Shown piece by piece: positions 8,410-17,533 of a stretch of 64,000 bases of DNA. A model generated the notes under the pieces. That model was not told the DNA's origin, did not search any database, and saw only the letters and a program-made list of their open reading frames with translations. The first letter of the stretch is position 1, and each line of letters begins with the position of its first letter. Source of the DNA: Polluticaenibacter yanchengensis (lineage in GTDB: Bacteria > Bacteroidota > Bacteroidia > Chitinophagales > Chitinophagaceae); the NCBI GenBank assembly GCA_027854065.1, contig JAQGEF010000005.1, positions 204,876 to 268,875 of the forward strand, given 5' to 3'. The position numbers and the translations under genes are program-made.

Positions 8410-9855
8410 TTAGTATCCCGGGTTCTGGCTGAGCTTACTGTTCTGTCTTCTGGCATAATCCGGAATCGGTAATAACATCTTATCCTGGTTTACTGTTTTT
8501 CCTTTAGCAGTTAAAACAGTCACGGCCCTGTTGGTGCGTTTCAAATCGAACCAGCGATGAAATTCGAGGGCGAATTCTACCCTGCGCTCATGCTCTACCG
8601 CTAAAGCAACTGTATTATATTGTGAAGGATAGCCTGCTGTGCCATATGCGGGTAAGCCTACCCTGCTACGTACTTTATTCAGGTATTGAACATCGCCTGT
8701 CGCTTCTGTTAACATCAACAACACATCGGCATAACGCAACACGATAAAATTATTATTGGCGGCTTCGAGACTGCCATCTGCAACGGCACTGGCATCTACC
8801 CATTTGTTCTGAAATTTAATGGGTACAAATACGCCGTTTTTAGTATAGCCGTTGGAGATGGAAATGGAACGGCGGGGATCACTTGTTTCGTATTCATTAT
8901 ACAAATCGTCTGTTACCATGTTCATGCCACCGCCATACTTTGTAATGGTAAAGTTTTCGAATGGGGCAAATACCGTCCAGTAAGTACTGTATGGATTACC
9001 TATGCCACCCAGATACTGTATCTCGAAGATGGACTCTTTGGTATTTTTAAAGGTGGCGGAATTGCCGAATAAACCCTGGTAATTTGGCAGCAAGTCGTAA
9101 CGTGAACCATTATAGCTATCATATACTTCTTTTAATACGGTGCCTGCTTTTGCTTTATCGCCTTTTGTTAAATATACTTTACCTAACAATGTTTTGGCGG
9201 CTGCTTTGTTGGCACGGCCTACTGCCGGTTCGCTTCCAGGCTCTGTTAATAAGCCGGCGGCATCTTCCAGGTCGCTAATGATCTGGGCATACACTTCGTC
9301 GGCAGTAGAACGGCTCATGGCATACGCTTCCTGGCCGGAAATTGGTTTGGTTACCAGTGGGACACCGCCATAAAGCTGTACCAGATTGAAGTAATGCAAT
9401 CCGCGTAGGAACTTCATTTCCCCGATGATTTGATTTTTATAAGCATCGCTTAAACTGGCACCGGCAATTTTATCCAGTACGATATTGTTTTTATAAATAG
9501 CGCTGTACAGTGTTACCCAAAAATTATAGACCCCAGTATTGGTCGGGAAAATGGTGTAGTCCCTGAATGCCTGCTGATCGACAATAGTAAAAGAACCGGA
9601 TATAGCGAGTGTGGTAACGGTGGTGTTATCGGACAACAATTCCCCGGTAAAGGATATCGGGCCTTTTGGTGCATATACTTCGTATAAGGAAGTGTAGGCG
9701 GCATTGGTTGCCAGGTCGAAATCCTGCTGACTTTTATAAATGGCATTGACATTGGCATTGGAAATGGGTGCTAATTCCAAAAAATCTTTTTTACAACCGG
9801 TAAACAAAATACCAGCGGCAAGTATGTATTTATATAAATTATTCTTTATCATCAT
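8410..9855 (-). CDS. SusD/RagB-family surface glycan-binding lipoprotein
   Basis: This 481-residue protein has a lipoprotein signal with the lipobox ILFTGC, so Cys21 would be lipidated. The rest has the usual SusD length and features: N-terminal FLELAPISNANV, a helical TPR-like core (FLRGLHYFNLVQLYGGVPLV), and the C-terminal ERRVEFALEFHRWFDLKR motif that defines the family. SusD proteins sit on the cell surface as a lid on the SusC channel and capture oligosaccharides. It follows the SusC gene after 30 bases, so the two form an operon. The strong terminator just downstream would separate it from the hydrolase genes. The sugar bound cannot be read from sequence. Confidence 0.96.
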   Translation of the reverse strand: MMIKNNLYKYILAAGILFTGCKKDFLELAPISNANVNAIYKSQQDFDLATNAAYTSLYEVYAPKGPISFTGELLSDNTTVTTLAISGSFTIVDQQAFRDYTIFPTNTGVYNFWVTLYSAIYKNNIVLDKIAGASLSDAYKNQIIGEMKFLRGLHYFNLVQLYGGVPLVTKPISGQEAYAMSRSTADEVYAQIISDLEDAAGLLTEPGSEPAVGRANKAAAKTLLGKVYLTKGDKAKAGTVLKEVYDSYNGSRYDLLPNYQGLFGNSATFKNTKESIFEIQYLGGIGNPYSTYWTVFAPFENFTITKYGGGMNMVTDDLYNEYETSDPRRSISISNGYTKNGVFVPIKFQNKWVDASAVADGSLEAANNNFIVLRYADVLLMLTEATGDVQYLNKVRSRVGLPAYGTAGYPSQYNTVALAVEHERRVEFALEFHRWFDLKRTNRAVTVLTAKGKTVNQDKMLLPIPDYARRQNSKLSQNPGY

Positions 9856-9885
9856 TGACTTGTTTAGTTTGTTTTAAACGGTGCA

Positions 9886-12800
9886 TTAAAAATTAGCTTT
9901 AATACCAAATGTGAGGGTAAAAGGAATCGGGTAAGAGCCATAATCTGCTCCCAGCATTAATCCCGGAGGTACATTACTGCTGCCACCATTTGCGCCAGGA
10001 TTAGAGGAAGTGCCTACTGAGTAAGTACTGTTTTGCGGATCAAATCCTAAATAGTTACTGAATACTTTTACATTTTCCGCATTGGCATAAATTCTTACAT
10101 CTTTGAATGGCATTTTGGATACGGCCGAATTTGGAATAGTATAGGCGATACGAATGTTTTTGATACGCACGAATGTGGCGCTTTCCATCCAGTAATCGGA
10201 ATAACCTGTTATGAATGCGCCTTTACCTTGCGCGGTTGCAGGATAAGTAGCATATGGCTTGAAGGTTTTGCCATCACCTGGTTCTGCTTCGGATTTCCAA
10301 TAGTTAGAAGATACTGCGTATGAATTTCTGCTATCGTTCCAGAAGCGGCTGAAACGTGTCTGCTGGTTCCAGATCTGTCCACCGAAATTGCCCTGAAGCA
10401 TGAATGAGAATTCGAAGTTCTTGTAGTTAAAAGTATTGGTTAAACCTGCTGTAAAATCAGGCTGGTAATTGCCTAAAGTGGTTCTGTCTTTGATGTCAAT
10501 TTTGCCATCGCCATTAATATCTTTTATGATCGGATCGCCAGGAGCAGCACCTGCATAATGCGGTGATTTGTTGATCTGGTCCTGGTTTTGATAAATGCCA
10601 TCAAATTTGTAGCCTTTGTAGTTGGAAATTGGCTGTCCTACTTCTGTTACAAAATACCCCCACTCATCAATTTCAATGGGTGCATTATCGTGACCTAAAC
10701 TCAATACTTTATTCCTGTTTAAAGAGATATTGAAATCGGTATTCCAGCGAAAATCTTTGGTTTGGATGTTTCTCGAATTAATACCGAGCTCTACCCCTAC
10801 ATTTTGCATGCTGCCGATATTTGTGAGCTGGGTGGTGAAACCTGAATATGCAGGTACCGGTACGTTCAGCAACATGTCTTTTGTTACAGATTTATAGGCG
10901 TCAAAGGTTAGAGCGATGCGATTGTTCCAAAGACCGAGATCGAAACCGATATTAAACTGGTTTGTTTTTTCCCATTTAAGATCCGGGTTTGCAATGGAGA
11001 TCGGTGTCAGGCCGTTTACTGCGGTGGACCCGTTTACATACCTGCTGGAAGCAACCAGTGAAATGGAACCGTAGTTAGGGATCAGGTTGTTACCGGTAAC
11101 TCCGTAGCTGACGCGGAATTTAAGGTTATTGATCGCTTTTACATTTTGCATAAAGTCTTCATCGGAGATCAACCAGGCGCCTGATACAGACGGGAAGGTC
11201 CCCCATTTGGAATTAGCACCAAAGCGGGAACTGCCATCTCTGCGGATGGTTGCATTAATGAAATAACGGTTTTTGAAGCCGTAATTTACTCTTGCCAGTG
11301 TGGATAATAATGACCACTCACTGGCTCCATTGCCTGCTCCGGGTTTTGAAAGTACCCCGGCGGCATTCATTGTTCTAACAATGTCGTTCGGGTAGCTGCT
11401 ACCGTTTACACTAAGGGAATCGTAACGTTGTTTTTGTGCTGAGTAACCTACAATGGCACCAAAACTGTGATCTCCGATGGTTTTATTGTAACTGGCGGTA
11501 TATTCCGCCTGCCAGTTTAATGCATTGTATGTACGGTACTGGCCTTGTGATGGCAACACGCTTGAATAACCGTATCCCTGGTTGGAAATCCAGAACCAGT
11601 TGTAATCATTTTTAAACAGGTTACCGCTTAAACTGGCTTTTAACGTAAGGTCTTTGATTGGTTTGTATTCAATATAACCGTTAGCCAAAGTGTTTATTGT
11701 TTTGTTTTTCTTATCGGCATAATCAATTAATGAATGAGGATTCCAAAGCTGTACACCATAATTCTGGAAACGCTTCCATTCTGAATTGGGATCGAGGAAA
11801 CCGAGATTGCCGTTTTCATTATATTCCGGGAATATCGGGCTGCTTTGGATGCCTAAACTGATCACATCACTTTTACCGGTTGTACCGTCGGTTCTGTCTT
11901 GTGTGCCGGTAATGGCCAGGTTCAGGCCGACTGTTACTTTATCTGAAATTTTCTGGCGGATATTCGTCCGGATATTTAAACGTTTGTAATAGTTCTGAAT
12001 GACCACGGCATCCTGGTCCAGGTAACCAACAGAAAACAGGTAGCTGGTTTTGTCTGTGCCTCCACTTAACGATAACTGCATGTTATTGGTATGCGCTGTT
12101 CTGAACATAACGTCCTGCCAGTCTGTACCTGCGCCATACTTTTCCGGGTTTGTAATAAAATCATCGGGAATCATGTAGTTTTTGGCACCTGAAACCAATG
12201 AGCGTTTATCATTACCATCTGTTGCTTTATTATTTACGGGATCTAATAACACCCAGGCATTATTTCTTGCATCAATATAATATTTAATCCATTCCTGCGC
12301 ATCCATCATATCTACTTTGCGTAGTACTTTACTGATGCCGTGTTCATAAGTAAAAGCGACTTGTGGTTTACCTGATTTACCCATTTTAGTAGTTACCAAA
12401 ATAACGCCATTTGCACCCCTGGAACCATAAATAGCTGAAGAGGCAGCATCTTTTAAAATTTCTACCGACTGGATATCCTGTGGATTGATCTGGTTTAAAT
12501 CAAAATTTTCCAAAGCCATACCATCAACTACAAACAATGGCGTCGTACCTGCTGTAATGGAACTTGTACCGCGGACTTTAATGGTCGGCCCAAAACCTGG
12601 GGCACCCTGCGATGTACTGATATTAACACCTGGCACCTGCCCTTCCAGTGATTGGGCCACATTGGCAAATGACCGGTCTTTGAATTGCTCGTAACCGACA
12701 GAAGCAACCGAACCTGCAACGGCTCTTTTCTTTTGAGTACCGTAACCGACTACGACCACCTGCTCCAGATCTTTGGCATCAGACTTTAATTTGATGGCTG

Positions 12801-13098
12801 AAAGATTGGAGGCACTCAATTCTATGGTTTGATAACCCACCGCTGAGATCTGTACTTTAGATGTAGGCGCTACCGATATTGAAAATGTTCCATCTTCGTT
12901 TGAAACACCTACCACCGTACCATTTGTTAACTGAATGGTGGCACCTTCAATTGGTTTTCCATTTTCATCGGTAATTTTTCCGGAAACTTTTTGTGCCTGG
13001 GCTGAATTGTTAGTTTGTGCAAACAACTGGTAACCATTACCTGCCACTACTAACTGTGAAACTAATAGCCCTCTCAAGAACAAGGTACTAAACTTCAT
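9886..13098 (-). CDS. SusC/RagA-family TonB-linked outer-membrane transporter
   Basis: This 1070-residue protein carries a signal peptide, then a carboxypeptidase-regulatory-like domain (about residues 38-110, VSGKITDENGKPIEGATIQL). A short VVVVGYGTQKK segment follows, typical of SusC proteins, then the plug domain (VKVRGTSSI-like region with VVDGMALENF and SAIYGSRGANGVILVTTK). A long TonB-dependent beta-barrel ends in LTFGIKANF with a terminal aromatic residue. It imports oligosaccharides into the periplasm using TonB energy, paired with the SusD lipoprotein encoded next. A textbook Bacteroidota promoter lies upstream. There is no anti-sigma interaction domain before the regulatory-like domain, so control through a sigma/anti-sigma system is not indicated. 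Confidence 0.97.
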   Translation of the reverse strand: MKFSTLFLRGLLVSQLVVAGNGYQLFAQTNNSAQAQKVSGKITDENGKPIEGATIQLTNGTVVGVSNEDGTFSISVAPTSKVQISAVGYQTIELSASNLSAIKLKSDAKDLEQVVVVGYGTQKKRAVAGSVASVGYEQFKDRSFANVAQSLEGQVPGVNISTSQGAPGFGPTIKVRGTSSITAGTTPLFVVDGMALENFDLNQINPQDIQSVEILKDAASSAIYGSRGANGVILVTTKMGKSGKPQVAFTYEHGISKVLRKVDMMDAQEWIKYYIDARNNAWVLLDPVNNKATDGNDKRSLVSGAKNYMIPDDFITNPEKYGAGTDWQDVMFRTAHTNNMQLSLSGGTDKTSYLFSVGYLDQDAVVIQNYYKRLNIRTNIRQKISDKVTVGLNLAITGTQDRTDGTTGKSDVISLGIQSSPIFPEYNENGNLGFLDPNSEWKRFQNYGVQLWNPHSLIDYADKKNKTINTLANGYIEYKPIKDLTLKASLSGNLFKNDYNWFWISNQGYGYSSVLPSQGQYRTYNALNWQAEYTASYNKTIGDHSFGAIVGYSAQKQRYDSLSVNGSSYPNDIVRTMNAAGVLSKPGAGNGASEWSLLSTLARVNYGFKNRYFINATIRRDGSSRFGANSKWGTFPSVSGAWLISDEDFMQNVKAINNLKFRVSYGVTGNNLIPNYGSISLVASSRYVNGSTAVNGLTPISIANPDLKWEKTNQFNIGFDLGLWNNRIALTFDAYKSVTKDMLLNVPVPAYSGFTTQLTNIGSMQNVGVELGINSRNIQTKDFRWNTDFNISLNRNKVLSLGHDNAPIEIDEWGYFVTEVGQPISNYKGYKFDGIYQNQDQINKSPHYAGAAPGDPIIKDINGDGKIDIKDRTTLGNYQPDFTAGLTNTFNYKNFEFSFMLQGNFGGQIWNQQTRFSRFWNDSRNSYAVSSNYWKSEAEPGDGKTFKPYATYPATAQGKGAFITGYSDYWMESATFVRIKNIRIAYTIPNSAVSKMPFKDVRIYANAENVKVFSNYLGFDPQNSTYSVGTSSNPGANGGSSNVPPGLMLGADYGSYPIPFTLTFGIKANF

Positions 13099-13137
13099 AT
13101 AGCAATTATTATTTTGTTAAGACAGCAATATCGTAAC

Positions 13138-13170
13138 CAAATATAGCAACAAATAAATACAAAAAGCAAA
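13138..13170 (-). promoter_or_regulatory. Promoter of the susC-susD operon
   Basis: Minus strand: TTTG (13167-13170), 21-base spacer, TATATTTG (13138-13145), about 40 bases before the SusC start. This is a near-perfect fit to the Bacteroidota -33/-7 consensus. Confidence 0.75.
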
Positions 13171-13326
13171 TAATCGAAAATAAATTCAATAAAATGTAAG
13201 CAAGGAAAAATGATTTAATTAATAAATGAAATGATTTTAAAGTATTGATCTTATCAGATTTCCGTCGGCATGATATTTGTGTTTACCATATCAGCCTATT
13301 ATTTTAAACCATTAAAATCTTGAATT

Positions 13327-13488
13327 ATGTTACGTTACGCTGCAATCTTTTTAATTATTGCAATAGTCGCTGCCGTATTTGGTTTTACAGGAATCGCTGC
13401 CGGGGCTGCACAAATTGCAAAAATCTTATTCTTTATTTTTCTTGTACTATTTATAATATCTGTAGTAGCAGGAATGTTAAAAAAATAA
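13327..13488 (+). CDS. DUF1328 (UPF0391/YtjA-like) small membrane protein
   Basis: This gene encodes 53 residues, beginning [20 protein letters not shown] and ending AGMLKK. It has two hydrophobic helices (about residues 5-23 and 32-50) with the [14 protein letters not shown] segment between them, as in the DUF1328 family of envelope stress-linked small membrane proteins. No molecular function is established for the family. It heads a cluster of small plus-strand genes (YtxH-like, holin-like), which suggests a shared role in the envelope or in stationary-phase/osmotic stress; that link is inference. Confidence 0.88.
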   Translation: MLRYAAIFLIIAIVAAVFGFTGIAAGAAQIAKILFFIFLVLFIISVVAGMLKK

Positions 13489-13588
13489 ATACATTATATA
13501 ATCACCCTCAAAGCCGTTTATATTTTGTAATTTCAATTAAACCTGATTTTTTAATTATTTATCACTTAAACTTTTAAAAGAAATTATC

Positions 13589-13855
13589 ATGAGCAAAACA
13601 TCAAAATTACTTTTAGCCACATTAGGAGCAGCAGCAGTAGGGGTAGTAGCAGGAATTTTACTAGCTCCGGATAAAGGAAGCAATACCAGAAAGAAAATTA
13701 ATAAAAAAACGCACGAAGCATGGGATTACTTAGCTGACCTGGTATTAGCTAAAAAAGAAGAAGCCGAAGATGCCATTGATGATGCTTTGCAGGCCGGTGA
13801 AAAATTGGCTAAAAAAGCTGAAGACAAATTAAAAGAAGCGAAGGCTCAATTATAA
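13589..13855 (+). CDS. YtxH-domain small membrane-anchored protein
   Basis: This 88-residue protein has an N-terminal hydrophobic, glycine/alanine-rich helix (LLLATLGAAAVGVVAGILLA, residues about 7-26) followed by PDKGSNTRKKI, the classic YtxH signature. A charged helical tail of Lys, Glu and Ala repeats (residues 50-88) should form a coiled coil. YtxH proteins are general-stress membrane proteins without a known activity. It lies 100 bases downstream of the DUF1328 gene on the same strand and is followed by a terminator. Confidence 0.9.
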   Translation: MSKTSKLLLATLGAAAVGVVAGILLAPDKGSNTRKKINKKTHEAWDYLADLVLAKKEEAEDAIDDALQAGEKLAKKAEDKLKEAKAQL

Positions 13856-13958
13856 TTCAACTCCTTACCCGTGTTATGGTTCATTACTGTAATGAAACGT
13901 TTACTGAATCCGCAATTGATTCAATAAATATCAATCTACTAAATGAATAATCGGGCTT

Positions 13959-13999
13959 AAAAGCTATTTGGCAAGCAATTGCCAGATAGCTTTTTATCA
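13959..13999 (+). terminator. Rho-independent terminator after the YtxH gene
   Basis: A 15-bp stem (13959-13973 with 13980-13994, one mismatch), a 6-base loop and TTTTT follow. It closes the DUF1328-YtxH unit. Confidence 0.8.
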
Positions 14000-14109
14000 C
14001 TTGTAAATCATTTTTAAATCCGTGATATGCAATAGATTTTTAATTTAAAACCTATAACACTTGTATATTCTTTCTGAATGTTTTAGTAGTTATACAAATA
14101 CGCAACTGT

Positions 14110-14472
14110 ATGGATATTGATACTAAAAAAGGAATAAAAGACAGAATTGAACAGTTAATAGACAAGGGGACTGATTTAGCAGAAAGTTACTATGAACTAT
14201 CAACCATAAAAGTAAATAAAAAGATTGCCTCTGCAGGTAGTAATACTTTATTCCTGGCTATCGTTATTGTTCTTTTAAGTTTTATAATGTTGTTTTTAGG
14301 AATAGCATTAGCATTTTGGATTGCGTCACTTGTTGATAGCAACAGCCTTGGTTTTTTACTAACCGCCGGCATTTTTCTCTTATTAATAATATTTATGATT
14401 TTATTTAAGAAAAGGTTATTGCTTTTTGTTAAAAACATAATCATTAAAAAAATGTATGACGATGAAGACTAA
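14110..14472 (+). CDS. Phage-holin-III-like (DUF1469-type) membrane protein
   Basis: This 120-residue protein has a soluble helical N-terminus (about residues 1-40) and two strongly hydrophobic helices (about 46-72 and 80-100) followed by a basic/acidic tail ending YDDED. This pattern matches the putative holin III superfamily found in chromosomal stress operons beside YtxH genes; there is no sign of phage genes nearby. Its stop lies inside the next gene, so translation is probably coupled. Function is unproven. Confidence 0.7.
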   Translation: MDIDTKKGIKDRIEQLIDKGTDLAESYYELSTIKVNKKIASAGSNTLFLAIVIVLLSFIMLFLGIALAFWIASLVDSNSLGFLLTAGIFLLLIIFMILFKKRLLLFVKNIIIKKMYDDED

Positions 14473-14860
14473 ACCAATTATAAACAGCTACCAGGATCTA
14501 TTGGACTACGAAAAAAGTATTGCATTAAAAGTTGACCTGGAATTATCCAGCTTTAAAAACGAATTTCAATTATTGAAAGAAGATTTGAATCCGACTACAT
14601 TAGCTTTTAAAAGTGTCAGCAAATTGATGTCCAATGATAAATCAGCAGGCATCGTCAATAACTTTGTAGGGGATTCTGTTAATTTTCTTTTGAAGAAAGT
14701 GCTGCTGAGAAATAGCGGTCTTTTAACAAGAATAGCTGTTCCTCTACTGGCGAAAGCTCCTATTACGAATATGCTTACGAATCTTTTGAAGAATAACGCA
14801 CCGGGTTGGATCAACAATCTCACCAATAAAATAACCCAAAAAACGAAACAGGAAAAATAG
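14456..14860 (+). CDS. Unknown protein coupled to the holin-like gene
   Basis: This 134-residue protein is not recognised. The frame overlaps the end of the holin-like gene by 17 bases; a second Met two codons in (14462) is an equally good start. The sequence is mostly helical and amphipathic, basic near the C-terminus (NLTNKITQKTKQEK), without a signal peptide; residues about 85-115 are moderately hydrophobic. The overlap and the terminator right behind it suggest it works with the holin-like membrane protein. Confidence 0.75.
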   Translation: MTMKTKPIINSYQDLLDYEKSIALKVDLELSSFKNEFQLLKEDLNPTTLAFKSVSKLMSNDKSAGIVNNFVGDSVNFLLKKVLLRNSGLLTRIAVPLLAKAPITNMLTNLLKNNAPGWINNLTNKITQKTKQEK

Positions 14861-14874
14861 CCTGAAAAATATTT

Positions 14875-14907
14875 AACCTCTGACTTAAAACGCAGAGGTT
14901 TCTTTTT
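14875..14907 (+). terminator. Rho-independent terminator
   Basis: AACCTCTG (14875-14882) pairs with CAGAGGTT (14893-14900), followed by TCTTTTT. It ends the holin-like operon. Confidence 0.8.
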
Positions 14908-14998
14908 GCAGCAACCTGAAACAACAGGAATTATCATTATTTCCAGCAAAATCATTAACCCTTTTACCCTTAAAAAGGCCCACAGACTATTATAAACA

Positions 14999-15033
14999 AA
15001 AATACCAACCGGTATTTCACCAATTGGTATTTT
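14999..15033 (-). terminator. Terminator after the mlaE-mlaF operon
   Basis: Minus strand AAAATACCAA pairs with TTGGTATTTT across about 15 bases, six bases beyond the mlaF stop. It indicates that no third gene follows in this operon. Confidence 0.65.
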
Positions 15034-15038
15034 AATAT

Positions 15039-15815
15039 TTACTTATTTTTTCTTGCTTCAATCATCCGCATTTCTTTTGCATCCTGTAAAAACTCGGAAG
15101 CAAAAATGAATTTATTCAGTTTTTCATTATCACTGAAAATAATATCATTACTACTCCCCCGCCATTCAGGATGTCCCTGGTACATGTATAAAATATTGTC
15201 CCCAATTTCCATCACGCTATTCATATCATGGGTATTAATAACCGTCGTAATGTTGAACTCCGTGGTAATATCTTTGATCAGTTTATCAATTACCATACTC
15301 GTTTGCGGATCCAGACCGCTGTTCGGTTCATCACAAAACAGGTATTTCGGATTTAAAACAATCGCCCGGGCCAGTGCTACCCGCTTCATCATACCACCAC
15401 TTATTTCTGAAGGGAATTTATGATTCGCATCCTTAAGATTCACACGGTCCAGTGTTTCATTAACACGCTTCAGTTTTTCAGCGTTTGACAGCTTTGTAAA
15501 CATATCCAAAGGAAATTTCACATTCTGCTCTACCGTCATACTGTCGAACAATGCTGAACCCTGGAATAGCATACCAATATCCTGGCGTAAAGCTTTACGT
15601 TCAGGTGTTGTCAAAGTCGTGAAACTTAAATCGTCGTAAAAAATCTCGCCCTGTTCAGGTGTAAACAAACCAACAAGGCACTTTAAAAAAACGGTTTTAC
15701 CACTTCCACTGGACCCGATGATCAGGTTACATTTTCCTTCTTCAAATTCCGTGGAAACGTCCTGTAACACAGTCTTCTCACCGAAAGATTTATATAGATT
15801 TTTAACTGTTATCAT
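15039..15815 (-). CDS. mlaF: ABC transporter ATP-binding protein, MlaF/Ttg2A type
   Basis: This 258-residue ATPase has a Walker A motif (GSSGSGKT, residues 34-41), a Q-loop near residue 85, the signature SGGMMKRVALARA (about 138-150), Walker B LFCDEP and a switch His in NTHD. The SGGMMKR form and LVGLFTPEQGEI are typical of MlaF, which powers phospholipid transport between inner and outer membranes. Its start overlaps the stop of the permease gene by 4 bases, so the pair is translationally coupled. A substrate-binding MCE protein (MlaD) is not encoded next to it. Confidence 0.92.
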   Translation of the reverse strand: MITVKNLYKSFGEKTVLQDVSTEFEEGKCNLIIGSSGSGKTVFLKCLVGLFTPEQGEIFYDDLSFTTLTTPERKALRQDIGMLFQGSALFDSMTVEQNVKFPLDMFTKLSNAEKLKRVNETLDRVNLKDANHKFPSEISGGMMKRVALARAIVLNPKYLFCDEPNSGLDPQTSMVIDKLIKDITTEFNITTVINTHDMNSVMEIGDNILYMYQGHPEWRGSSNDIIFSDNEKLNKFIFASEFLQDAKEMRMIEARKNK

Positions 15816-16558
15816 CCTGCATTTAACATTATAAGGGTTACGACGTAATCGGCTAATAAGATAAGGATACAGCTTACTACCACGGCTAATGTACTGGAAC
15901 GGCCAATTTCCAAGGCGCCTCCACGTACGTTATAACCAAAGTACGCCGGTACGCTGGAAAAGATATAAGCAAACACAATAGCTTTAATCATTGCTACCCA
16001 TACATTAAAACCATTAAAACCTGAACGTAATCCTTCATCAAAAGTAAAGACGTCCATTATGCCTGTTGCCTGGGCAGTAAACCGACCGCCTAACAAGGCC
16101 ACAAAAATGGATAAAGAAATCAATAATGGTACTGTAAGCATAGATGCCATTATTTTAGGCGCAATCAGGTAAGAACGGGTATTGATGCCCATAATTTCTA
16201 ATGCATCTATCTGCTCGGAAATCCGCATATTGCCTAATTCAGAAGCAATTTTACTGCCAACAACACCGGCTAGTACCAGGCTGATTACCGTTGGTGATAA
16301 TTCCAGCATCATACTATCTCTTACAATAACGGCAATAGTGGTTTTGGGAATAAAATCTGCTACCAGCTGGTAAGCCGTCTGTACGGTCATTACTGCGCCG
16401 AGGAAAACTGAAATAATCAATACGATCGGTAAGGAACCAATGCCGATATCCATGCATTGTTTCATCAGTTCCTTCCAGTACATTTTGGCATTTTCCGGTT
16501 TGGAAAACATCCCTTTAATGGTTAGTGTATATTTTCCTAAATGGGTAAATACATTCAT
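15812..16558 (-). CDS. mlaE: ABC transporter permease, MlaE family
   Basis: This 248-residue integral membrane protein has five to six hydrophobic helices. The family core is readable in ELSPTVISLVLAGVVGSKIA followed by ELGNMRISEQIDALEIMG (about residues 85-125), the hallmark of MlaE/DUF140 permeases. It forms the inner-membrane channel for glycerophospholipid transport with the MlaF ATPase. A TATTTTTG -7 box at 16563-16570 lies only 5 bases upstream of the start, so the transcript may be nearly leaderless. Confidence 0.93.
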   Translation of the reverse strand: MNVFTHLGKYTLTIKGMFSKPENAKMYWKELMKQCMDIGIGSLPIVLIISVFLGAVMTVQTAYQLVADFIPKTTIAVIVRDSMMLELSPTVISLVLAGVVGSKIASELGNMRISEQIDALEIMGINTRSYLIAPKIMASMLTVPLLISLSIFVALLGGRFTAQATGIMDVFTFDEGLRSGFNGFNVWVAMIKAIVFAYIFSSVPAYFGYNVRGGALEIGRSSTLAVVVSCILILLADYVVTLIMLNAG

Positions 16559-16648
16559 GTAGCAAAAATAAGTGGTTCAAGGCACTATAAAGGCCCTGGG
16601 TAAAATATATTGTTTAACTATTGTTAATCTATCTTAACGCATTACAGC

Positions 16649-17533
16649 TTAAGCCCTTTTTTTAAACATCCCGATAACTATCCTGATCAACTGGATAAAA
16701 ACAAACGCGACCAAACCTGCCAGGATACCCAATATCAACTCTTTCAGCATTACCGGTATCTGGTTCCATATATTATGTATGTATTCCACATTGTGCGAAA
16801 AAATACCACCGGATACCAACAGTAAAGCAATGGTACCTATTACTGCCAGTGATTTAATAATTACAGGGAGTGCATTTACCAGGAAAACACCTACTTTATT
16901 TATAAGTCCTTTGCTGTTAGAACGTTTGATTAATTTATAACCGGCATCGTCCATTCTAACAATTAAAGCCACAATGCCATAAACACCAATAGTTGCCGCA
17001 ACAGCTACTACCGATACTGTAATGATCTGGATATTCAAAGGCTTATCCAAAACAGTAGCCAATGCTATAATTACAATTTCAATAGATAATATAAAATCGG
17101 TAGAGATGGCTGACTTTACTTTTGTTGCCTCTTCTACTTCGCTGGAGCTGTTTTCTAATATTTCAACCTCGCTCTGATGATTCTCTAATTGATGCTTTTT
17201 ATGGAAAAAGAATTCAATGATTTTCTCCACCCCTTCGTATGCCAGGTAAAATCCGCCTAAAATAAGGATGATCTTTACTGCAATTGGTAAATAAACATTT
17301 AAGAGAAAAATGACAGGAATAATAATTAACTTATTCAAAAATGAACCTTTCGTGATTTTCCACAAAACCGGCAATTCTCTCGATGCCAGGAAACCTGTCG
17401 CTTTTTCAGCATTTACGGCTAAATCATCGCCTAAAATACCCGCTGTTTTTTTTGTTGCTATCTTACTTGCTACTGCTACATCGTCCATTAAAGCTGCTAT
17501 ATCATCTAATACCGCGAATATTCCGGATGCCAT
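16649..17533 (-). CDS. DUF808 family inner-membrane protein (YedI-like)
   Basis: This 294-residue protein begins MASGIFAVLDDIAALMDDVA, the family signature, with ATKKTAGILGDDLAVNAEKA following. It has about six membrane helices and a charged, glutamate-rich cytoplasmic loop at residues 112-137. The family is widespread and has no proven function; a transport role is often guessed. It is a single gene, divergent from miaB. Confidence 0.92.
   Translation of the reverse strand: MASGIFAVLDDIAALMDDVAVASKIATKKTAGILGDDLAVNAEKATGFLASRELPVLWKITKGSFLNKLIIIPVIFLLNVYLPIAVKIILILGGFYLAYEGVEKIIEFFFHKKHQLENHQSEVEILENSSSEVEEATKVKSAISTDFILSIEIVIIALATVLDKPLNIQIITVSVVAVAATIGVYGIVALIVRMDDAGYKLIKRSNSKGLINKVGVFLVNALPVIIKSLAVIGTIALLLVSGGIFSHNVEYIHNIWNQIPVMLKELILGILAGLVAFVFIQLIRIVIGMFKKRA

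Noticed and set aside
13320-13577. 85-codon frame rich in Asn, Cys and Arg
   Set aside because: It is an out-of-frame reading of the DUF1328 gene at 13327-13488, which is the real gene.
14110-14472. Prophage remnant suggested by the holin-like gene
   Set aside because: No other phage genes are nearby; holin-III-like proteins of this kind are normal chromosomal envelope genes beside YtxH.
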